Origin: Owenia fusiformis
Lineage: Eukaryota > Annelida > Polychaeta > Sabellida > Oweniidae
NCBI GenBank assembly: GCA_903813345.2
Contig: CAIIXF020000004.1
Location: forward strand, 8,079,525-8,143,524
Reading direction: 5' to 3'
Length of the DNA: 64,000 nucleotides
Made by a program: the position numbers and the translations under genes
Shown: positions 10,583-22,500 of the stretch, one piece after another
How positions within the stretch are numbered: the first letter of the stretch is position 1
Layout of the letters: each line of letters starts with the position of its first letter
The notes under the pieces: model-generated
Told to the model about the DNA's origin: nothing
The model's database searches: none
What the model saw: only the letters and a program-made list of their open reading frames with translations

Positions 10583-13500
10583 ATGGCGACTTCATCCAAT
10601 GATGCTCTGGAAGGGAAGGTTGTTCTGATCCCGGTTGATGGGAGCCAGCACGCGGAAGATGCATTCGAATGTAAGTAAAACTAACTATTTCAGCAATATT
10701 TCCATGAATTCTTATTTTTGTGGTTTTAGCTGAGGTTTTACAATTGAATATGCACTCTAAAAGTTACATGAAGAATTTATAAGAGAATGAGAGAATACAT
10801 CAATGTTTAGTGTCATGATACAGTCAAGTTCTGTGCTTTATTGAAATTGAGGTTAATATTTCTATGACGCATTGACCCGACGCATTGACTAAATATTATT
10901 TCGATGTTTTTTGGTGTTGCGTTATTTCATCTTTCAAATATCATCTGTGATATTCAGAAATTCGTGGAAGATTTTCAATTACTTTTTTCCTTCAAAAAGC
11001 GACACGCCTCATCTGTCTCGTCGTGGAGTTGTCACCATATTAATGAGAGTCCATCCTTAAGGGAGGCCCAGTTTAATTAATTATTGACATATGCTCTCAA
11101 TATATCATATGTATCGGTAATATGTCAATCACTCTTCCTAATTCTAGCTAAAATACCGAAAAGCTAATATATTTTCAACGTGACTGAAACCCAAAATACA
11201 CTTATCGTAATTGACCAGTTAAGGTAGGACGTTCTGGACGTATCGGTAATAAGTCAATTCATTTGCCTAATTCTAGCTAGAATACCGAAAAGCTAATATA
11301 TTTTCAACGTGACTGAAACCCAAAATACACTTATCGTAATTGACCAGTTAAGGTAGGACGTTCTGGACGTATCGGTAATAAGTCAATTCATTTGCCTAAT
11401 TCTAGCTAAAATACCGAAAAGCTTTACTGAAACCCAAAATACTACACTTATCGTAATTGACCAGTTAGGGTAGGACGTTCTGGACGTATCGGTAATAGGT
11501 CAATTCATTTGCCTAATTCTAGCTAGAATACCGAAAAGCTAATATATTTTCAACGTTACTGGAACCCAAAATACTACACTTATCGTAATTGACCAGTTAA
11601 GGTAGGACGTTCTGGACGTATCGGTAATAGGTCAATTCATTTGCCTAATTCTAGCTAGAATACCGGAAAGCTAATAGAATACATGTATTTTCAACGTTAG
11701 TGGAGCCCAAAATACGACACTTATCGTAATTGACCAGTTAAGGTAGGACATTCTGGATGAATAGTAATTCAAATGTTCTAAGTAAAATAGCCTGCTGGTT
11801 CATCCAACCCGGACTACCTTAGCAGCTCTGCATGAAGTAATTCTAGTAGAACTTCTCATTTTGGTCGCTTAAGGTAGGCATCGCACTATGAGTACTGTAC
11901 ATGTGTAACAACAGAGATTAATTAGAGGTTAATTAGCAAGAATATGATTGCTTGTTTTTTCTTGACCAACTGTACCTTAAGGCTGAGCTCATACAAGTAT
12001 CTACTAAAAGGCCGTCCACTATATTTTTGTGAAGCTACGGCCGCCATACGCCCGCCGTAGAGCAAACTTGACCTAGGCTTTAGAACAAACATGGAATAAT
12101 GGAACCCATCGAATAATTTTAATGAAGAAATATTATGTATCCCACTGATCCGCTATGTCAATATCAAATCTGATCGGGGTTTATTAGTGAATTAGAGATC
12201 TCAGAATTGTAATGCAATTTTAGCCCGAACTTATCAATTATTCAATAGTATAAAAACGGTCGAGTAATTTACCGAATCAAGTGAATAATTTTCCAATAAG
12301 AGATATTATGTATGTTTCTTGCTTAGGATGTTCTTGAGGGAAATCCTGAATTGATGTTTTAAAGGGGCAACAAGGCCTGTAGAGAGAAAATAGGAAACTT
12401 TTAACTTTTTCTGAGCTATCAAGGCAACATCTGGCTTAACATCTTCTTTGACATACCTATTTTCTTAAAATGTATGGATAAACTATCAATTTCAGCATTA
12501 ATAAGTGTAAATTCAGTTCAAAGCTTCAAAAAGGGGAAATCCGCTTTTATATTTTTAAGATCCACCATGTTTCAAGAGGAATATCAGCTGAAATAATGTT
12601 TATCTAGGGGGTTTCTTAGTAGATAATAAAAATAGATGTAAGTCTTGATGAAATAGCCAAACTTAAATATATTTTGACACTGGTCCATGATCCTTGAATG
12701 GCCCCTCTGCACTAATTGTTGCAACTTTAATTTTGAAATGCACTAATTGCACGAACAGCATTTACTTCGAAGGTTCATTCTTATGTCATCGCCAAGACCT
12801 ACATTGTAGTGACATCGCCAAGACCTACATTGTAGTGACATCGCCAAGACCTACATTGTAGTGACATCGCCAAGACCCTACATTTTAGTGACATATAGGA
12901 TAGCACATATAATACCCATCGTGTTTTCCTACTGGTGTTCGGCTTGTGTATCGGCGACTGTAATGAAGGGTTACACTTTTGTCATTGCAAGTCGGCGACT
13001 GTAAAAAGGATTACACTTTTGTCATTGCAAGTCGGCGACTGTAAAAAGGATTACACTTTTGTCATTGTAATTTGACGACTGTAACCAACACTTTTGTCAT
13101 TGTAAGTCGGCAACTGTTACAAAGGGTTACACTTTTGTCATTGTAATTTGGCGACTGTTACAAAGTGTTACACCTTTGTAATTGCAACCAAATGGTGACA
13201 TTTTGTTATGTTGATGTACTGATATTTCTATTTGTGGGTCTTCCCATTGAAAAATCCGATAGTGATTTGTGGTATGAGAATTTAAAAAAATTTCGACAAA
13301 AACTTTCTGAATTCCTATACTTGAAAAATGTATTGTCATTATTATCCCATTGTTAAACACAATTACTGAACGTCTTGATCAGTTTGGGGGTTTCCAAAGA
13401 TAAGAATGGCTCAATGTCAAACAAATCGGCGTTTCCAATGATTTACTAATCTTTAAAGACAGTTGCTGCATAATCACACCGGAACACCATGGCCATGACA

Positions 13501-16500
13501 ACGGTAAAGTCAGATACCGTTTTCACAAATGGCGGACGTGACCAGAAGCACTGACCGTCGCTTCAACTCTTCAATCACTTGGTTCTCATTTCATAGGTCC
13601 TTAAATCGTCGCTAATTCTATACCCTTTGCATTCGTTTGACTGCGCTTCTTAAAAGAGAGCTTCGTCTTCTCTCTGTAGTTTAACTAGACTCTGCGCGCA
13701 GGGTACTAATTCTGTGCATGTATCAAGCTTTTGTGATGGTGTATTGTATGAAATTCCAATGATAATATGTACAAACTGTTACCTCGACGGCATGTGGGTA
13801 AACATATCCTCAAAAGGCATATCCTCAAACATCAAATGTGGATAATCACATCAAAAGACAAAAAATGGCCATAAATGGAAAACCTTACGAGTATTATGGA
13901 TTTTAGAATAAAAATATTCCATATGTAGATAACAATATCACTAACATTCCCTAGGAAAGCCAAGTATAATAAATAATTTCGCTAATTTAACCTGCCAAAC
14001 ACATGTAAACTGTCCAACCAGTCCCACCTTAATCCATTCGCATACTCTTGATAAAATGTACTTTGATAAAATAATACGTTAAGTACAACTATTTTAATAA
14101 TCAACCTCTTGAATACTTATACTAACATTATAACCCGTAGAATCATAAAAATTCTCTCTCATAAAGTGACAGTAGTTATCAATAAATTTTGTTTCAAATA
14201 TGGGTCTAACTTTAACATTTGAACAAATTGCACGTCACAACATATTGTATTCTAGGTAGTAAAGTGTAAAACAGGCAAAAAAATGAAAAAGGCTATCGCT
14301 TTCAAAGTGTTAATATCCGATATATTTCAGTCATCTCTTTTACATTTTGCACGATACATATGTTCTCAAATGTATGTTTAACATTTAGTATCACCACATA
14401 CGAGGGTTGTTCCAGAAGTAATGTACTATATGCTCTAACTTTCATGGAAAAATATCAATTATTGGTAAAGTTAGAGCATATTGTGCATTACTTCTGGGAC
14501 AACCCTCGTAACTCCATAAATCTTGCAAATCACACTTTTATCAGTAGAGGTAATTGATAAGAATAAGTAGTTATAGTTGTAATAGAACAAACATGGGCCA
14601 TTGAGAAATGAAATATAATCGTAATAGCTGTGTACTCAGGGTATTAAATGGGCGAGGCAAATTTAAATAGATGAGGCAAAGTGAAATAGGTGAGACACAT
14701 TGAAATAGGCGAGGCAAATTTGAATAGGTGGGGTAAATGAATTTAAAGGTAAGACAAATTAGAATAGGTGAGGCAAATTAAAATAGATGGGGCAAATTTA
14801 GATAGGCAAATGTAAACAGATAGGGCGTTAGGGGCCATACTAGCTAGATATAGTATCGTATCATAGTAGGTGGGTCAAAATTAGGCCAATTGAGATAAAT
14901 TACCACCTTTAGATTTCATTTCCATGTAGGGTTTGTTGAAAAACAATTTTGTGAGGCAACTGTCTCAACTGCCCCATGTCTGACTACATTCAAGGTACTG
15001 TGATCATATTAAACAAATTACATCTAGATTGTTTCTCTATTGAGAAACTGTTCCAAGGCATTACATTCTATTTGTGATTAGTTTAACTCGAATTAAAGAA
15101 AACCCTAATTTGAAACTTCAGACGAGATTACCAAGACCCGGACAAAAATCTGCCCAACCCCATATAAACTTAGACAACAAACTGACATCTAGGCATTATT
15201 TTTTACTTTTTTTCCTCAATCGAATCATAATTAGAATTTCTCAGGTGTTTTCTAGATTGTGTACGTACGTTAGGTGGATATGCCAATTTCGAATAAACTA
15301 GCTCCGCAATCCGGTGTCCTTAGCGTTAAGAAATTTAAGAAACAAAACAAAATTGAGTCAGCCCCTTTGACCTCAGACCTGATCACATTCAAATAAACAA
15401 TTTTTTATTCTCAAAATTTAGCAACTGAAATTTTGTCAACAGTTTTAAAAATAGTTCATGTAAACATCTTTATAAAGACTCTAGATACACAAAAAACCTA
15501 GGCATTAACCTCTCGGACATGAAACATTTAAATCCTCATAAAATGATGCACGACACATAGCCAGGCACTTTATATTTATCAGTTTATACCTATTTTAAGT
15601 TGAAATAAACCCGTGCCCTAGTTCTTATAGATACTTAACGAATGATAACCTCTATATACAGTAAATAAAATAATATGGTTTCAACCCACACTTGTTTCTC
15701 AGATGCCTGACATAAAACGTATTTTAAATGGATGGCCTTCTGAGACAATTTGACTGCACCGAATGATTGTCATTTTATGTGTGTTGAACTGTGTCATCTT
15801 AGAATTCCAAGGTATGATGTGTTCATATTGAAAATCAAACTGGGAAACGAGTATGGAACTGTGTAAGGAGGATTGGCTCCCAGAGTGCAACATCGCTATT
15901 TTTGCCATGTATGGGCATGTCGTGATTACAAAATTCGAATCCAAACAGCCGCCATCTTGTTCACTTTGGTCTTATTTCCAAACAAAAGAAGAAACGATCG
16001 AGCTATTGGTTCAGATCTTTTGGACTGTTTATTTTGAATTTATAGTCGGTTATAATTTCAGAAAATTTTGACGTTTTTACGTTTTCTTTTGGCATTTTGA
16101 CGTTTTCATTGTTGGAAAATATCGAGTTTCGATCCTGGGAGCCAATCCTCCTTGTGAACTGTAAATAAGGACAGCTATTGTCCCAACTTTTTTGCTCATA
16201 GCATTTCTTGATGTGTCAATTTTTCTCAAATGGCCAAGGGCCCTGACATTGTTTCATGATAATGTTTTTATGAAGCCGTAGTGTCCTGGGTACATGCGCT
16301 CTTTGATAGGTGAAAATAAGAAAAACAAAACATAATGGTTGTAATCGGGTTGCTATAATATATTTTATTATAAATTACACCTTCTCTGAAGTGTTAGCGA
16401 AAATTAATATATTCATACCATTATGGAGAAAGTTTTTCTTTAATATTTTTGGAAATGAAGATCTCCCAGTTCCCTTAATAAATTTGGACATACATGTAGT

Positions 16501-19500
16501 TGCATCGTGTAGTTTATTCCGTCTACAATAAGGTTGAAGACCATAACAACATGTCACTACTTGTGGTGGTGACATAACAACATGTCACTACTTGTGATGG
16601 TGACATAACAACTTTTTTACTTATTTCCCCGTGTAATTGTTGAATTCTCTCACCTCGAAAAAGGTTTTGTTTAGTTTACGCAGATTAATTTGCAACGGTG
16701 TATATATGCCATCCGCAGATATTGGACGGAAGACATAAATAATTTCAGAGTCTTCAGCCCATCTGTATTCTTTCACGAACAAAATTTTTATTGAAATCAA
16801 ATGCTTCAAATTCAAGACAGCTCTGTTTGAAGATGTTCGATTCTGTAAGAATATCTCAAGTTGAAGCTCTTGTTTGTCTCAATTGCATCAAAGTAAACTT
16901 GAAATATTGCAATGTGGAGAATTGATTTACACCACCCTTAAAAAGTTTGGTATCCACAACGCATCACATCGCGCTTCATTAGGCTTCGGATTATCCTATC
17001 GTTGTGGTCGTGCGGACCCCAGAATTTCCGTGTTTAAAATGAAATTTCCTTGAGTCAGGTTAAAACAGTTTGAAGGTTTGTTAAAATTGAAAAACAGGCA
17101 ATGATGCAACATGCGTTAAAGATGCAGTGGGGTAATATAACTGATCAATGGCAAAATTATGTTTCTAAATTCAATTCTTTTGTCGGTTCGTCAAAGAACA
17201 AGCATGGTATAATCTAGGAAAGAAAATGAGACCAACGATTCATAAATGACTTAACAAGAGTAAGCATTAAGGGAAGAAAGGGTATAATCCCGAAACGAGC
17301 CCATTTTTCTCTAAATTGCTATTAACGTCGATTGGCAATTTTACGTTTATTGCATTTTCTAATTGACAAAAAATGAAAGGCCTGTACACAGACATTTGTC
17401 TACAGGACGTTTCTAAAACTAAACCCCAAGGCATTAGTTGCAAAATTTAACTACCCACCATTTGTCACAGACCCTGGCCACCGCTCCATTTGTTACGGAC
17501 GCCGAACACCAACCACTGAACACCATCAACAAAAAAGTTGGAGACAATATTCCACCACATCTGGTGGTGACATAAAAAGTCATCAATTAAAAACTCATTG
17601 AAACAGATTCACTCAGTCCTAGTACACGAAATAGAGCTGAACTCCGTATTATGTGGTTAAATATGATCATATGTTTTACTATTATTCAATTTTGTAATTT
17701 GTATTCTCTGATATCCACTAATTACTTGATACTTCGGGAGATCTAACATAAACGTTTATGTCAAATCGTATTACTAATATAATATATCTCCAAGACGCGA
17801 CATTTCAAATTGAAGTAGTTGATGAACATACAAGTGAACCCTATTGAATCACGTTTCAGGGCATTTATATTGTGCAGGAACCAACTAATGCCTTGGTCAC
17901 ATTTGCTCCGATTTTCACTACGGCGCCAGGCCGATTGAGTATTTTGTTCAAAATTGAATACAATTGCAATATTGAACAAAACACTCAATCGGCCGGGCGC
18001 CGGCCGATGGATCGGAGCAAATGTGACCCAGGCATTACTAAAAATGTATCTCCAAACTTTGACCAACTGTAGCTGGCATAACAACTGTCCGTTTGACTGG
18101 CATCATAATTGTCCGTTTGTGTTAAAGCTTGCTCTTGGTTTGGTTTTGGGACGTGTCCGGATATTCATTACATCAATGGAGGATAACATGATATCTTTTA
18201 GCTAAATATACAGAAGAATCGATGGATTGGTAATCTCGAATTGGATTAATTCTACGTTTGATTGAATCTTACAAGCAATCAGTTCATTTACTTCTCAACC
18301 CCAAGAAAAATATCTGTAATGAGAAAAATACCTCATGTTTAAATTGACAAAAAGAGAGGACATCGTAGAAACTAGAAAAATATAAATTAAATAGGCATGT
18401 AGTTAACACTCTAAATTGTATGACAGAAGATTGGGTAGTTCATTCAATTTTTGGAGAGAAAATGAAAGAAATAGCCATGATCAAATAGAAAATTCAGACG
18501 CGGTGATGCAATTAACTAATGTATTAATCAATTAGTGTTTGTTTTTGGATGGGACTTAACGAGAAAACGATGTAAGTCAGAACTGTCGGAACCTTGGAAT
18601 AGGCAAAGCGGGATTAAGTTTTTCTACTACATTGAAAGGGGATGGCCAATTCTCTAAGGTGATGGCTTAAGGTGATGTTTATACAGATTATAGGTCTTTA
18701 TTCTCTGCCATGCAAGCGTAAACGCTGTAATTAAGAACGGCGTTGGCTCCTGGCCTGATCCCAAAATCAAAGAACAATTTGAAATTAGGATTAACCTTAA
18801 CTATCATCACCTTCATTAATGGGCTCATCATTGCTCTTTCAATTCTGCTCTTTATTTAAGGCCCAAGGTTCTTTTGGTGGAAGCAAAAAATCAATTTTTT
18901 TAAAACTTCCAGGGGAGTCTTTGTCAATTTCGTCACAAATTACAAATCAAATCACAAGTGCTCAAAATGCTTAAAACTGCATGATTTTGAAGGAATTTTG
19001 ACCAAGGAGGTCTCAGTCGAGTTCATGTTGATGATGTTTAGGGGTTGCCACATTGTCATATTCTGTTCTATCATGCTATTACTCCAGATTCATATAGATA
19101 ACTCCATGTAATCATCGCACATGTACAGCTGTCTTCCATTATCCCCCGTGAGATTTGAATTTACAATTCTAAATCTTGTATAAATCCTTTGTGACATCCA
19201 TACATCCAGTAATCGCATGGGTCTTATTTCAAGGGGGGGGGGGGGTATTCTACTTTCTAAGGTTAAAACATTAAAAACAGATTTCATGGTGTTATTTCTG
19301 ATCTTTTTGTTTTTTCAAAAGCAACTCTTAGATTAGGGGAAATATTTATATTTAAATTTGATATCAAGAAAATCAAGTTTAAAAAATGTTACGAAGAGAG
19401 ACTGGAATGGGTAGAGCCGTATTTTGCGCACACCCCCTCTATAAGTTTGGCAACTGATAAGTCCCCTACTGGATCGCGTGTTCATTTCCATTTTTGTTTT

Positions 19501-22500
19501 GCGACTTCATCAAAATCATCAAACCCCTTTCCATACAATTGTAACCTATACAATTACAAAAAAGAATCACCATTAGCATAATGAAGACCTCCTGTTGTCA
19601 GATTTATGGGGGGGGGGGTGTACATCGGCGATAGTTGGATGGATACCCCCCCCCCACTCCATAGATGCTGTAGATTTCCCGCATTTATATACTTAGAATC
19701 TTAGATTGTATGTGGACAGGGCTTATTTTCCGGGGTTAATTCCTCAAATGGACTTATTTTGCACCAGATTGTAAGGTTACGCTTACTAGAACGTTATCAG
19801 TTAGTAATACAGCGAAAACTACTTTACGCATTCCCTTTAATTAACAAATCATTCAGAGTTTACGTCGACTGACCTGATATGATTTAATTATATGAAAATT
19901 CGTCACGGAGACAGGAAACCATAGACTTGTTTAAAACAAATTGAAATACCTTATAAGTTAATGAGCATTGACAGCTCTACAAATTATATATTTCGTGATA
20001 CCGTACAATCCATCCTTGATTAATGTACATTTTGTTACCTTAATGGAAAGAAAGGGAGAAACCCCAGGGTTCAAAGATGACATACGCTTATAATGTAAAT
20101 CTGTATTGAGATGACATCGTCGCTGATTGGTTTAGCGAATCGATCGTTGATTGGTTTAAAACTAGGTCAATTTGAAAATTTTGAAAACCAAGATGGAGGG
20201 TAAACAAATATACGTACTTCCGGGAAAGGAGGTGCGCGAAGGAGGAAATCGTATGTCATCAATTGAATCATGGGGTTTTCCCTCCTCTTTTTAATGGAGT
20301 TTAGCTGTGATACATGAGACTATCGAAACCTACGACAATACACTGAACGAAGGTCGTATACTGTCATGCAAATTGAATAAAAGGATTTTTACGATAATTA
20401 AATTCAAGTCACGATTGACCATTGAATTAAAGAGAATAACGAACTGTTTTTCGTACTTGTGTTAATACGTTAAACTCATTAAGCTGATAAAGTTCAATCT
20501 CAATCAATTAATTTGTATGTTCATTGTGCACAAATAAAGTACAAAACGGTCATCCAATAACAATGTTTGGTTGGAGACGCTGGAGAATAATTTCTTTCTT
20601 TCACGTAAGATCATTGCTTGGGATATTAGGGGTTTGTTTTCTTATGACTCACTTTTCTTTTTGTTAACTACACTCCCCCCTATACATTTGGCAACTGAAG
20701 ATTTTCATTGGATGAATATCAAGAAAATTTATGACAAATTTCATTTTTCAAATCGCCACACATAAACAGGCTGTTTGATAAGTGATCCAAAATGGAACGG
20801 TACAGCATCTTTTCCATTCAATCGAGGTTGGGTCATGCAATCGAAGGAAAGCAATACAACCTAAGGTAAGCCATACAACCGAATTTTGCCGATGCAATCT
20901 GACGGAGAATGCCGAGCCTCTCTTTTTGACCAATTAGAGAAGTCCTCTTCACATTCGTGCTACCCTCGGTAAACTTCGTTTGCAAAGAAAATCTGCGGCA
21001 ATCTCCGGCTTTTCTTGAGGTATCTTCGGTTGCAAGCCGAAAGTCGACACCCAAAATGGAACATCCAGTTGCCAAACTAATTGGATGGAGCGTACATATC
21101 TGTATTTATTTCCATTCCTATAAATGTAATATGGACCAGGAAATAAGTTACCGAAATACAACAGGCAATATGGAGGCTAATTGAAACAACATTTATTAAT
21201 TTAACGTCTACTATGGAGAAGGTCTCGGGTTTACTTCTGATGACTTTGCGGATATTAAAGCTTATTGTTCAAATTTGTTTAGACACGTTTGCTTATTAAT
21301 GATTTAGTAATTTCGCAAATTCGTATAAATATCATCGTCGCTTTCCACTGGGCCTAGAGACCTGAGGTAGGAACAATCGAAACCTTGTGAATCAAGATGA
21401 TAAATATTGCTTGCCTGAATTCATGGCTTCTCACTCGCCATTAACCCTTTGACCACCAGATCGTGTCACTGAATTTGTACCAGTTTTTTGCCATTTTACT
21501 CATAATATGAGATTTCGATCGATTTGGTAAATAAAGTAAAGATAGCGCCATTAACCCTTCGGCCACCATAGCATTTCGCTGAGTTTGTACCAGTTTTTTG
21601 CCATTTTATGAGATTTCGATGGATTTGGTAGATAAAGTAAAGATAGACATTTAAAAATGATTTGAGTAAATTGGATAAATATTTAGATTTATTTTCAGGG
21701 TTTGTTATAAGGTTTTGAAGTGAAGGGGTTAAGTTAATAATACAGGGGTTTTCTATTTCCTTTAAGTGAAACATTATCAAGTCTGTATTTTATAATGGTA
21801 AGAATATGTAGGCATCATTAATGTTATTCTTTGAAGTAATATATTAATCAGTCTTGTTATAAGTTAATATCCTCTTTGATGAACGCTAAGAGCTATTAGG
21901 AAGTATTTAATATAGAATCATAGAAATTCATTAGTGTACATTCCCCTAACTAAGTTTAGAAATCATAGTTTCAGAATAGGGTGCACTTATTGTTAAAGTC
22001 TATGTTTCAAACAGTAAGAAATTCAGTAAACTGCTTTTCCCAACAGAATGAGTCAAAGTATATGTCCACGCTCCCTTCGAGGTGATAGAAAACTAGAAAA
22101 CTAATAACAAACTTCCCAAATGATACAAAATAGACACACCGTATTCATCACAACATACTAAATCACACGTTGAATTAAACTACCAGTATATTTACACTTG
22201 TTCTGACATTTTTGTAAAATAAAAATGTGGAGTTTAAGACTCCAATATTTGGGCTCGTATCAGAGGACAAAAACAGTATCTTCCATGTTGGCTTTGTCGG
22301 ACAATTTGCTTTACTGGGTGTCCGGCAATTACGTTACTTAGATGGAAGACATTGCCTTCTGTTCAAGATCAGATATAAACGGTACTAACAACGCTGTTAA
22401 ATCACAATCCGCATGTCAACGAGATCATATACAGTTACATTCAATGGTGTTTTATTTAATCATGGAAATATTTGATAGATTAAGAAATTTAGTGACTGAT

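Noticed and set aside
17761-18205. Overlapping open frames on both strands with similar peptides (APGRLSILF-type)
   Set aside because: They come from the two arms of a GC-rich palindrome; the same peptides recur at 52585-52860 in the second copy.
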